From contig JAJZQS010000007.1 of the NCBI GenBank assembly GCA_021806745.1, positions 1-47,371 on the forward strand: 47,371 nt of DNA, written 5' to 3'. The notes under the pieces were generated by a model that ran no database searches, had not been told where the DNA came from, and saw only the letters and a program-made list of their open reading frames with translations. Each line of letters starts with the position of its first letter. Position 1 is the first letter of the stretch. The DNA comes from a bacterium. GTDB taxonomy: Bacteria > Elusimicrobiota > Elusimicrobia > UBA1565 > UBA9628. Shown piece by piece: positions 1 through 7,445 of the stretch. A program made the position numbers and the translations under genes.

Positions 1-753
1 GCCGAGGCCTGCGACGCGCGCGGCGTGGGCTTCAAGCTGGTGCCCGACATTTTGGAACTGCGCCTGGGCGAAGTCCAGCTCGACAGCCACCTGGGCCTGC
101 CCGCCTACCGCATCCAGCACACCTCGCTGACCGCGGCCAATTTCGCGGCCAAGCGAGTGTTCGATGTCGTTTTCTCCTCCGCGCTCCTGCTGGTCACGGC
201 GCCTCTGTGGCTGCTGATCTGCGCGGCCATCAAGCTCGACAGCGCCGGGCCGATTTTTTTCAGCCAGGAGCGCTACGGCCACAAGGGCCGCGTCTTCATG
301 GCGCACAAGTTCCGCACCATGGTGATGGACGCGGAAAAGCGCATCTCCGAAGTGAAAAATCTCAACGACCAGAAAGGCGCGTTTTTTAAAGCCAAGAACG
401 ATCCGCGCGTCACGCGCGTGGGCAAATTCCTGCGCCGAACCTCCCTGGACGAATTCCCACAGTTCCTCAATGTGCTCAAGGGCGACATGAGCGTGGTAGG
501 CCCGCGCCCGCTAGCGCTGACCACCGGCGAGGTGGAGGAACTGGAGCGCGACTTCGGCGAGACGGCCAAGAAGCGCGCCAATCTGCTGCCCGGCATCACC
601 GGGCTGTGGCAGGTGTCGGGACGCTCGGACACCTCCAGCGAACAGCGCTTCGCGCTGGACTTGTACTACATCGAGCACTGGTCGCCGGGACTGGACTTGG
701 AGATCATCTTGAAGACCCCGCTGGTGATGCTGTTCGGAAAAGGAGCCTACTGA
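1..753 (+). CDS. Polyprenyl-phosphate sugar-1-phosphate transferase, 5' truncated by window
   Basis: C-terminal part of a membrane sugar transferase that moves a sugar-1-phosphate from a nucleotide sugar onto the polyprenyl-phosphate carrier, the first step of exopolysaccharide or O-antigen unit assembly. The reading frame is open from base 1, so the true start lies upstream. The first ~35 residues (ending in a 'VPDILELR' stretch) look like the end of the CoA-binding-like domain of WcaJ/PssY-type proteins. Then come the membrane anchor after 'AAKRVFDVVFSS' and the catalytic domain, with family signatures 'SQERYGHKGRVFMAHKFRTM', 'TSLDEFPQFLNVLKGDMSVV', 'GPRP' and 'LLPGITGLWQVSGRSD'. It ends one base before the aminotransferase ATG and is followed by a glycosyltransferase, so it belongs to a surface-glycan operon whose promoter is outside the window. 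Sugar specificity cannot be read from sequence. Confidence 0.93.
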   Translation, partial: AEACDARGVGFKLVPDILELRLGEVQLDSHLGLPAYRIQHTSLTAANFAAKRVFDVVFSSALLLVTAPLWLLICAAIKLDSAGPIFFSQERYGHKGRVFMAHKFRTMVMDAEKRISEVKNLNDQKGAFFKAKNDPRVTRVGKFLRRTSLDEFPQFLNVLKGDMSVVGPRPLALTTGEVEELERDFGETAKKRANLLPGITGLWQVSGRSDTSSEQRFALDLYYIEHWSPGLDLEIILKTPLVMLFGKGAY

Positions 754-754
754 C

Positions 755-1879
755 ATGACCGCGACCGCGACAGACATCCCCCTGCTCTCGATCAAGGCCC
801 AGAACGCCGCGCTCGCAGAAGAGCTCAAGGCCGCGGCCTGCCGCGTGCTGGACTCGGGGGCCTTCATCCTCGGCCCCGAGAACAAAGGCTTCGACGCCGA
901 GTTCGCCGCCGCGACCGGCGCCAAGCACGCGCTCGGCGTGGACTCCGGCACCTCGGCTCTCGAGCTCGCGCTCGAGGCCGCGGGCGTGGGGCCCGGCGAC
1001 GAGGTCATCGTGCCCGCGTTCACCTTCGTGGCCACCGCCACCGCGGCCTCGGTGCTGGGCGCCCGCCCCGTGTTCGCCGACGTCGACCCCGAAACGCTGA
1101 CGCTCGACCCGCGCTCGGCCGAGCGGCTGATCACGGCCAAGACCAAGGCGATCGTGCCGGTGCACCTGTTCGGCCATCCCGCCGACATGGACGCGTTGGG
1201 CGCGCTGGCCCAAGCCCGCGGGATCACGATCGTCGAAGACTGCGCGCAGTCGCATCTGGCGCGCTACAAGGGCCGCCCCGTGGGCGGATTCGGCGCGGCG
1301 GCCGCCTACAGCTTCTACCCGACCAAGAACCTGGGCGCGGCCGGCGACGCCGGCGCGCTGACCACCGACAGCGCCGAGATGCGCGACCGGCTGCTCGTCT
1401 TGCGCAACTGCGGACGCTCGCTGGGCGCGGCCTATCAGTATGAGCGCGTCGGCCACAACTGTCGGCTCGACGAGATCCAGGCCGCGATCCTGCGCGTGAA
1501 GCTCAAGCATCTGCCGCGCTGGAACGACGCGCGCCGGCGCGTCGCCGCGCTCTACCGCGAAGGCCTTAAAGGCGTTCCCGGCCTGACTCTGCCGCCCTCC
1601 GGCGAAGGCGGCACGCAGCCGGTGTTTCACCTGTTTACGGTCAGAAGTTCCCGCCGCGACGCGCTGGCCGAGCACCTGAAGTCGCGCGGCGTCGGCTGCG
1701 GCGTCTACTACCCGAGCCCGCTGCACCTGTCCGCGGCCTACGCCAGTCTCGGCGGCCGCGCCGGCGATTGCCCGGAGTCCGAGCGCGCCTGCCGCGAGGT
1801 CTTGTCGCTGCCGATGTTCGCGGAACTGCCCGACGACGCGGTCGCACGCGTGATCGACGCGGTGCGCGCCTTCCGCTAG
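755..1879 (+). CDS. DegT/DnrJ/EryC1/StrS family PLP-dependent sugar aminotransferase
   Basis: 374 residues, the normal family length. These enzymes put an amino group from glutamate or glutamine on a keto-sugar nucleotide to make amino sugars for surface glycans. Family features are visible: 'GVDSGTSALELAL' near residues 61-73 (cofactor phosphate binding), 'VPAFTFVATATA' near 86-97, 'VPVHLFGHPADMD', 'IVEDCAQSH' near 159-167 (cofactor-stacking region), and the Schiff-base lysine K191 in 'YSFYPTKNLGAAGDAGAL'. The C-terminal half has the usual 'GHNCRLDEIQAAILRVKL'. The ATG at 755 follows the sugar transferase stop by one base and has an AAAGGAG Shine-Dalgarno sequence at 738-744. Co-transcription with its neighbours is clear; the sugar substrate is not. 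Confidence 0.95.
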   Translation: MTATATDIPLLSIKAQNAALAEELKAAACRVLDSGAFILGPENKGFDAEFAAATGAKHALGVDSGTSALELALEAAGVGPGDEVIVPAFTFVATATAASVLGARPVFADVDPETLTLDPRSAERLITAKTKAIVPVHLFGHPADMDALGALAQARGITIVEDCAQSHLARYKGRPVGGFGAAAAYSFYPTKNLGAAGDAGALTTDSAEMRDRLLVLRNCGRSLGAAYQYERVGHNCRLDEIQAAILRVKLKHLPRWNDARRRVAALYREGLKGVPGLTLPPSGEGGTQPVFHLFTVRSSRRDALAEHLKSRGVGCGVYYPSPLHLSAAYASLGGRAGDCPESERACREVLSLPMFAELPDDAVARVIDAVRAFR

Positions 1880-1882
1880 GCT

Positions 1883-2989
1883 TTGGCTCGAATCCTCTTC
1901 GTCGCCACCTCCACCACGCGCGGCGGCGCGGAAAAGACCCTCTACACGCTGGCCACTTTGCTGGATCCACGACGGCATCCCGTCGTCGGCGTGGTGGGCC
2001 TCAAGCCCGACGGCGACTACGCGCGGCGCCTGCGCGAGCAGGGCGTCTCGGTGGCGACGCTGGGCCTGACGCGCGCGCCGCGCCCTTCCGATGCCGCCAG
2101 GCTTGCCGCGATCATCGACGCCCAGAAGCCCGACCTGGTGCACGCGCTGATGTTTTCAGCCATCCAATTGGCGCGGCTGGCCAAGACGAGAACGCGCTGC
2201 CGCTTCAAGCTTGTCAGTTCGCCGCGCGTCAGCTACCGCACGCGCTCGTGGTGGACCTTGCTCGCCGACCGAGCGCTCAAAAAACGCGACGATCTCCTCA
2301 TCGCCGAGTGCGAGGCCAGCCGCCGACATCTGATCGACGAACTCGGCTACGCGCCCGCGAAGGTCGTCGCCATCCGCAACGGCGTCGACACCGCGGGCGG
2401 GCGCGCGTCCAAGGCCCATCGCGCGGCGCGGCGCCTGGAGTTGAGGCTTTCCGACGGAGACTTGCTCGTCGGCGCCGTGGGGCGTCTCGACGCGCAGAAG
2501 GGATTTTCCACGCTGATCGCGGCGATGGCGCGCCTGCAGGACTTGCCGGTCAAGCTCGTGATCCTGGGCGAGGGACCCGAGCGGCCGCGGCTGGAGGAGG
2601 CCATCCGCCGCCACCGCCTGGAGGAGTCGGTTCTGCTGCTTGGCGAGCGCGCCGACGCCGCCGACTGGCTGTCGGCCTTCGACATCTTCGCGCTGCCCTC
2701 GCTTTGGGAAGGCCTGCCCAACGCCCTGCTCGAGGCCATGGGCGTGGGTCTGCCCGTGGTGGCCTCGGGAGTGGACGGCGTGCCCGAGGCCGTCGAAGAG
2801 GACAAGAGCGGCCTGCTCGTGCCGCCGGCAAGCCCCGCGGCGCTTGCGCGCGCGCTGCGCGCGCTCGCGCAAGATCCGGCGCGGCGCTCGCGCCTGGGCG
2901 AGGCCGCGCGCGCGGCCGTCGCCGAGCGCTTCACGCTGCGCCGCATGATCGACGACTACTCCAACGCCTACGACGCGCTCTGTCCTTAG
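1883..2989 (+). CDS. Glycosyltransferase, GT4/GT1-like (GT-B fold)
   Basis: 368 residues with a GT-B layout. The N-terminal acceptor domain carries a glycine-rich 'TTRGGAEKTLYTLATLL' loop near residues 10-26. The C-terminal Glycos_transf_1 domain has 'VGAVGRLDAQKGFSTLIAAM', 'LVILGEGPERPRLEEAI', and the nucleotide-sugar-binding stretch 'FALPSLWEGLPNALLEAM' followed by 'GLPVVASGVDGVPEAV'. The glutamates of 'EGLPNALLEAM' are the retaining EX7E-type signature. The start chosen is TTG at 1883, three bases after the aminotransferase stop; no ATG is available before the conserved N-terminus. It probably adds a sugar to the lipid-linked glycan begun by the sugar transferase upstream. Donor and acceptor are unknown. 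Confidence 0.92.
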   Translation: MARILFVATSTTRGGAEKTLYTLATLLDPRRHPVVGVVGLKPDGDYARRLREQGVSVATLGLTRAPRPSDAARLAAIIDAQKPDLVHALMFSAIQLARLAKTRTRCRFKLVSSPRVSYRTRSWWTLLADRALKKRDDLLIAECEASRRHLIDELGYAPAKVVAIRNGVDTAGGRASKAHRAARRLELRLSDGDLLVGAVGRLDAQKGFSTLIAAMARLQDLPVKLVILGEGPERPRLEEAIRRHRLEESVLLLGERADAADWLSAFDIFALPSLWEGLPNALLEAMGVGLPVVASGVDGVPEAVEEDKSGLLVPPASPAALARALRALAQDPARRSRLGEAARAAVAERFTLRRMIDDYSNAYDALCP

Positions 2990-3000
2990 CCGCGCGCGCA

Positions 3001-3054
3001 TAAAAATTTTTTAATTCTCGCGCCGCGACGGCGCGCGCGCGCGCGCGCGATAAT
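3001..3054 (+). promoter_or_regulatory. Predicted leaderless promoter of the metal transporter, with A/T tract and alternating GC spacer
   Basis: GATAAT at 3049-3054 lies six bases before the ATG at 3061, so +1 is predicted on the ATG. No -35 match is visible; the spacer is a pure alternating GC run (3031-3049). An A/T-only stretch (3001-3016) sits at about -60 to -45, the place of an UP element. No Shine-Dalgarno sequence precedes the start. Confidence 0.6.
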
Positions 3055-3060
3055 GAACGC

Positions 3061-4332
3061 ATGGATTTCCCGTCCCGGGTCTACTACGGCTACCGACGCG
3101 CGCTCAAGGCGCTGGGACTTTTTTTCGCCATCGCCGGACCGGGCATCATCGTCATGGTCGCCGACAACGACGCCGGCGGCATCACCACCTACACCACCAC
3201 CGGCGCGCAGACCGGCCTGCACCTGCTGTGGTTTTTGATCCTGCTCGGGCCCGTCGCCTACTTCGTGCAGGAGATGACGGTGCGCCTGGGCGCGGTGACC
3301 AAACGCGGCCACGCGGAGGCGATCTTCGATTCCTTCGGCGCGTTCTGGGGCTGGTTTTCCCTGCTCGACCTCGTGGTCACCGACTGGCTGACGATGATCA
3401 CCGAGTTCATCGGCATGACCGCCGCGCTGAGCATATTCCATGTCCCCGCCTGGGTCACCGTGCTCATCGCCTGGGCGATCATGGGCGCGATGATCACCTC
3501 CGGACGCTACTGGACCTGGGAGAAGGCAGCGCTGGTGTTTTGCGTGATCAACCTGATCTACGTTCCCGCGGCGTTCATGATCCACCCGACGGTGCACGAG
3601 GTCCTCTACAACAGCCTCGTGCCCCATTTCCCGCCCGGCGGCCTGACCAACGACCTGTTCTTCTTGCTGATGGCCAACATCGGCACCACGATCGCGCCGT
3701 GGATGCTGTTCTTCCAGCAGAGCTCGGTCGTCGACAAGGGCATGCAGGAAAAAGACATAGCCTTCGGCAAGCTCGACACGGCGATCGGCGCGCTGCTGAC
3801 CGTGGTCGTGGCGATGGTGCTCATCGTGGTGACCGGCAAGCTCCTCTACGGCGTCCAGGTCGACGACGCGGCCGCCGCGGCGGTCAAGCTGATGCCGATC
3901 AGCCGCTACATCGGCACTTTCGTCGCCGTGGGCCTTTTCGACGCGGGGCTGCTGGGAGCGATCTGCATCTCGCTGGCCAGTTCCTGGGCCTTCGGCGAGG
4001 TGTTCGGCTGGGCGCACTCGCTCAACAACAACGTGCGCGAAGCCCCTTGGTTCTACGCCTACTACGCCTTCGACCTCCTGCTGGCGGGGACCGTGGTGCT
4101 GATTCCCGGCGCGCCGCTGGTGCTGATCACTCTGTTCGTGCAGGTGATCGCCACCACGCTTCTTCCCGCGGCGCTGGTGTTTTTGATCCTGCTGCTCAAC
4201 GACGAAAAGACGATGGGCCCCTACAAGAACACCCTGTTCGAGAACGCCGCCAACATCGGCATCACGGTCCTCATCATCGTCTTGTCGACCGCCTACGGCG
4301 TGACCACCCTGTTCCCGAACCTGCTCAAATGA
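3061..4332 (+). CDS. NRAMP-related divalent metal transporter, possibly magnesium type (NRMT-like)
   Basis: 423 residues with about eleven hydrophobic segments and the NRAMP fold. The first helix reads 'GPGIIVMVADNDAGGITT', where classical NRAMP proteins have the DPGN motif. The sixth helix reads 'MANIGTTIAPWMLFFQQSSV', where classical ones have MPHN. Loss of both motifs is known for the NRAMP-related magnesium transporters (NRMT) described in Clostridium and Eggerthella, so magnesium rather than manganese or iron is a reasonable substrate; this is inference. The next two genes overlap or nearly touch it and encode a small membrane protein and an MgtE_N/CBS protein, and MgtE_N/CBS is the magnesium-sensing module of MgtE channels, which supports the same reading. 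An ATG at 3053 is out of frame. Confidence 0.88.
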   Translation: MDFPSRVYYGYRRALKALGLFFAIAGPGIIVMVADNDAGGITTYTTTGAQTGLHLLWFLILLGPVAYFVQEMTVRLGAVTKRGHAEAIFDSFGAFWGWFSLLDLVVTDWLTMITEFIGMTAALSIFHVPAWVTVLIAWAIMGAMITSGRYWTWEKAALVFCVINLIYVPAAFMIHPTVHEVLYNSLVPHFPPGGLTNDLFFLLMANIGTTIAPWMLFFQQSSVVDKGMQEKDIAFGKLDTAIGALLTVVVAMVLIVVTGKLLYGVQVDDAAAAAVKLMPISRYIGTFVAVGLFDAGLLGAICISLASSWAFGEVFGWAHSLNNNVREAPWFYAYYAFDLLLAGTVVLIPGAPLVLITLFVQVIATTLLPAALVFLILLLNDEKTMGPYKNTLFENAANIGITVLIIVLSTAYGVTTLFPNLLK

Positions 4333-4345
4333 ACGGAGGAAGGCG

Positions 4346-4528
4346 ATGAAGCTTTTGGCCGCGATCTGGAACGACCTCGCCACCCGCGTGCGCGCGGTCA
4401 ACGAGAAGTACCGCGAGCCGCGCATCCCGATGACGCCGATGGTGCGCATGAGCCTCATCGGCCTGCGCGTCTACCTGTTCACGCTGGTCGGACTGATGCT
4501 GTTCAAGTTCGTCATGCTCGCGCGATGA
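4346..4528 (+). CDS. Small single-pass membrane protein of the metal transport operon
   Basis: 60 residues: a basic, amphipathic N-terminal half with 'NEKYREPRIPMTP' near residues 19-31, and one hydrophobic helix near 36-58 ('SLIGLRVYLFTLVGLMLFKF'). A strong Shine-Dalgarno sequence (GGAGGAAG, 4335-4342) precedes the ATG, and its stop overlaps the next gene as ATGA. I do not recognise a family. Placement between the transporter and the MgtE_N/CBS protein suggests an accessory subunit or membrane anchor linking the two; that is inference. Its good ribosome binding site, overlap and clean membrane helix argue that it is real. Confidence 0.75.
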   Translation: MKLLAAIWNDLATRVRAVNEKYREPRIPMTPMVRMSLIGLRVYLFTLVGLMLFKFVMLAR

Positions 4529-5823
4529 ACGCCGAGACCAAGACGCCAGAGAAGTTCCTACGCCTGAGCGAACTGCTCGGAGCCGAGGCCCGCGCCGCGG
4601 GCGGGCGCATCGGCGAGCTCGAAGACCTCCTCGTCGTCGACAAGGACGCCGCCGCGCTGGTCACGCACGCGCGCGTGTCGCGCCCCTACGGTCGTCCCAG
4701 CCTCAACATCCCGTGGGACAAGATCCGCGGCCTGACGAGAGACGGCCTGGACGCGCAAGTCTCGGCGGCCGAGGTCGAGGCGTTTACGGCGCCGCCCCCC
4801 TCCGGAACGATCCCGCTCAAGGACTTCGTACTCGACAAGAAAATCCTCGACGTGGACGAGCGCGAAGTCGAGGTGGTCTACGACATCCTTCTCGGCTCGC
4901 GCCGCGGCGCGCTCTACGCGGTCGAAGTCGACATCTCCGCGTTCGCTCGTCTGTCGCGGCTGGGGCTGGGGTGGCTGGCGAAAATCCTCTACCGCTCCTC
5001 CGCCGACTCGCCGCAAGGCGCCGAGCGCCGCCGCGAACGCCGCACGGTGCCGTGGGGCTACGTGCAAGCCCTGCCCGTGAATCTGGGCAGCCTCAAGGGC
5101 GACCTCAAGCTGAAGGTGCTCAAGGATCAGCTCTCCAAGATTCCCTCCGTGGATGTGGCCGACATCCTGGAGGAGCTCGAGGGCGGACAGCGCCTGGCCG
5201 TGTTCCAGCAGTTGGAGACCGACCACGCCTCGGACGCTCTCGAAGAGCTCAACCCCAAGTTCCAGCGCGACGTGATCGCGGCGCTCAAAAAAGAGCGCGC
5301 CGCCCAGCTCATCCAGGCGATGACGCCGGGCCAGGCCGCCGACTTGATGGCGGTCCTGCCGCGCGCGCAGGCCGAGGAGATATTGCCGCTGCTGTCCGCG
5401 CGCAAGGCCGACAAGGTCCGACGCATCCTCGGCGAGCAGGAGGCGCGCATCGCCGACTTCGCCTCGGCGGATTTCCTGAGATTCGCGCCCGAAACCACCG
5501 TGGCGCAGGCGCGCGAGCTTCTGCGCAAGGCCGCGCGCGAGCGCGGCCGGGACGCTCTGCTCTATCTCTATGTGCTCGACGCCGCGGGCAAGCTTTCGGG
5601 CATCGCCGCGCTGGCCGACTTGATCCTGGCCGAAGACGAGTCGACGCTCGGCTCGATCATGCGCTCGACATTCGTCTCGTTGCCCTCGTCCGGAAGCCTG
5701 AAGGACGCCGCCGAGGTCTTCCACCACTACGGCTTTCGCGCCCTGCCGGTTCTCGACGACGCCGGCGCGATGGTCGGCGTCCTGCCGCGGCGCGACGTGC
5801 CCGGCTTGCACGCGACCCCCTGA
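4525..5823 (+). CDS. Soluble PRC-barrel / MgtE_N / CBS-pair protein, probable magnesium sensor of the transporter
   Basis: 432 residues without a membrane segment. Order of parts: two PRC-barrel-like regions (about residues 10-90 and 95-170), the second containing 'LDVDEREVEVVYDILLGSRR'; a helical MgtE_N superhelix (about 195-305) with repeating 'VADILEELEGGQRLAVFQQL' and 'QAADLMAVLPRAQAEEILPL' units; and a CBS pair (about 315-425), the second ending 'YGFRALPVLDDAGAMVGVLP'. In MgtE the N and CBS domains bind magnesium and close the channel. Here the channel domain is absent and the partner seems to be the NRAMP-related transporter two genes upstream. The ATG at 4525 overlaps the small membrane gene's stop (ATGA). 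Regulation of the transporter by this protein is inferred from context. Confidence 0.88.
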   Translation: MNAETKTPEKFLRLSELLGAEARAAGGRIGELEDLLVVDKDAAALVTHARVSRPYGRPSLNIPWDKIRGLTRDGLDAQVSAAEVEAFTAPPPSGTIPLKDFVLDKKILDVDEREVEVVYDILLGSRRGALYAVEVDISAFARLSRLGLGWLAKILYRSSADSPQGAERRRERRTVPWGYVQALPVNLGSLKGDLKLKVLKDQLSKIPSVDVADILEELEGGQRLAVFQQLETDHASDALEELNPKFQRDVIAALKKERAAQLIQAMTPGQAADLMAVLPRAQAEEILPLLSARKADKVRRILGEQEARIADFASADFLRFAPETTVAQARELLRKAARERGRDALLYLYVLDAAGKLSGIAALADLILAEDESTLGSIMRSTFVSLPSSGSLKDAAEVFHHYGFRALPVLDDAGAMVGVLPRRDVPGLHATP

Positions 5824-5834
5824 GCGGGGCCAAG

Positions 5835-5843
5835 TGCTAAAAT
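5835..5843 (+). promoter_or_regulatory. Predicted extended -10 promoter of the two-component operon
   Basis: TGC followed by TAAAAT (5838-5843), then seven bases and ATG at 5851. This places +1 at 5850 or 5851. The alternative ATG at 5842 lies inside the -10 hexamer, so 5851 is preferred as the start. No -35 match at the usual distance. Confidence 0.5.
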
Positions 5844-5850
5844 GACGGCC

Positions 5851-6528
5851 ATGCGCGTTCTGATCGCCGAGGACGACGCGAAGGTCGCCAAGCACGTCCG
5901 CCAAGCGCTGACGGCCGAGGGCTACGCGGTGGACGCCGCCGAGGACGGCGACGAGGCGCTGTGGCTGGCCGAGAACAACGCCTACGACGCGATCGTGCTC
6001 GACGCGATGCTGCCGCTGCGCGACGGCTACGACGTGGCGCGCCGCCTGCGCCGCAAGGGCTGCACGACGCCGATCCTGTTCTTGACCGCCCGCGGCGAAG
6101 TCGACGACAAGGTCCGCGGACTTGACGCCGGCGGCGACGACTACATGGTCAAGCCGTTCTCGGTCGTCGAGCTCTCGGCGCGCCTGCGCGCGCTGCTGCG
6201 CCGGCGGCGGCCGCAGGCCTCGAACCTGCTGCGCGTGTCGGACCTGGAGCTCGACCTCGTGACGCGGCGCGCGCGGCGCGGCACGCGCGAGATCGAGTTG
6301 ACCAACCGCGAGTTCGCGCTGCTGGAACTGCTGATGAGCGCGTCTCCGCGCGCGGCCAGCAAGGCCGTCATCGTCGAGCGCGTCTGGGACCAATGCTTCG
6401 ACTCCGACACGAACGTGGTCAACGTCTATGTCAACCACCTGCGACGCAAGATCGACGCGCCCGGCCTGCCGCCGCTGGTGCACACGATCCGCGGCGTGGG
6501 CTTCGCGCTGAAAAGCGCCGAATCGTGA
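5851..6528 (+). CDS. OmpR/PhoB-family response regulator
   Basis: 225 residues from the ATG at 5851. The receiver domain comes first: acidic pocket 'LIAEDD', phosphate-accepting D51 in 'IVLDAMLP', switch 'FLTARGE' and lysine in 'YMVKPFSV'. It is followed by a winged-helix DNA-binding domain with the recognition-helix region 'DSDTNVVNVYVNHLRRKI' and the closing 'HTIRGVGFALK'. The histidine kinase follows with a GTGA overlap, so the two form a cognate pair. An in-frame ATG at 5842 would add three residues but sits in the predicted -10 box. Target genes are unknown; the secreted protein and porin genes just downstream are on the other strand. Confidence 0.95.
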   Translation: MRVLIAEDDAKVAKHVRQALTAEGYAVDAAEDGDEALWLAENNAYDAIVLDAMLPLRDGYDVARRLRRKGCTTPILFLTARGEVDDKVRGLDAGGDDYMVKPFSVVELSARLRALLRRRRPQASNLLRVSDLELDLVTRRARRGTREIELTNREFALLELLMSASPRAASKAVIVERVWDQCFDSDTNVVNVYVNHLRRKIDAPGLPPLVHTIRGVGFALKSAES

Positions 6529-7445
6529 GCTCCCTGTCGAGCCGGCTGTTCTGGGCCTTGAGCGCGGGATTTGCCGCCGCGACCGCGGTCTTTTGGCTCG
6601 CCGCGCGCGCGGCAGGGGCGGCGCTCGCGCCCGCCGCGCGGCCGGCCGCCGCCGTCTACGCGGCTGCGATGCTGATGCTGTTCGCGGCGGCCGCGGGCGC
6701 CTGCGGCCGGCGCTGGTCGCGAGCGCTGGCGCGCCTGGCCGAGCGTCTGGACGCGCCGCGCGGCGCGCCGCCGCCCGCCGAACCGGAGCTGCGGGAACTG
6801 GCCGCGCGCGCCGACGCTCTGCGCGCGCGCGCCGACGAGGACTTGGCGAATCTGCGCGAATACGCCGCGCGCGTCGCTCACGAACTGCGCACGCCGCTGA
6901 CGGTGCTGCGCCTCAAGATCGAGCAGGCCGCGGGCTCCATGCCCCCGGCGCTGGCCGAGGATTTGCAAAACGAATTGGCGCGCCTCAGCCGCATCGCCGA
7001 GCAGTCGATTCTGCTGGCGCGCGTCGAGCAGGGAGCGGTCGCGCCGGAGCTCGCCATCGTCGATCTCCAGCGCCTGCTCGCGGACGCGGCGGAGGATTTC
7101 CGACTGCTGGCGCGCGAGCAGGGCCGCGAGGTCCGCACGGAGCTCGAAGTCGCACCGACTCGGGGCGACGCGAAGCTTCTTCGCCAGATCTTCTACGCGC
7201 TGCTGACCAACGCCCTGCGCCACGGCCGCGGCGACATCCGCATGCGCCTGCGCGAGCACGGCGCGGGCTACTCGCTTTTGATCGTCAACGCGGCCGCCGA
7301 GCGGGCCGACGAGTCGGGACTGGGGCTGGGTCTGCGCGTGGCCGAGGCGCTCACGCGCCTGCACGGCGCCAGGCTGACCCGACGCCGCGGGCGTCAAGCC
7401 TACTCGGCCCGGATTTTTTTCCCGTCGACGGCGCCGCGGGCCTAG
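6525..7445 (+). CDS. Two-component sensor histidine kinase with a minimal sensor region
   Basis: 306 residues starting at the GTG at 6525, which overlaps the regulator's TGA. Two membrane segments (about residues 9-30 and 40-60) are joined by only ~10 residues, so there is almost no periplasmic sensor domain. A HAMP-like linker follows, then the HisKA H-box 'RVAHELRTPLTVLRLKI' with phospho-accepting H119, an N-box 'LTNALRHGRGDIRM', and a G-box 'SGLGLGLRVAEALTRLHG'. With so little outside the membrane, sensing is probably of membrane state or via another protein (inference). The stop overlaps the convergent secreted-protein gene by four bases. The frame continues upstream of 6525, but that part is antisense-like coding inside the regulator gene. 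Confidence 0.92.
   Translation: MSSLSSRLFWALSAGFAAATAVFWLAARAAGAALAPAARPAAAVYAAAMLMLFAAAAGACGRRWSRALARLAERLDAPRGAPPPAEPELRELAARADALRARADEDLANLREYAARVAHELRTPLTVLRLKIEQAAGSMPPALAEDLQNELARLSRIAEQSILLARVEQGAVAPELAIVDLQRLLADAAEDFRLLAREQGREVRTELEVAPTRGDAKLLRQIFYALLTNALRHGRGDIRMRLREHGAGYSLLIVNAAAERADESGLGLGLRVAEALTRLHGARLTRRRGRQAYSARIFFPSTAPRA

Noticed and set aside
704-2143. Long minus-strand ORF of 479 codons opposite the aminotransferase and glycosyltransferase
   Set aside because: High GC leaves antisense frames open. The translation is Arg/Ala/Gly-rich with no domain, while the plus-strand genes have clear motifs.
2990-3060. M-box or other magnesium riboswitch before the NRAMP-related gene
   Set aside because: Only 71 bases are available, mostly an A/T block and a GC repeat, and the transcript is predicted to have no leader.
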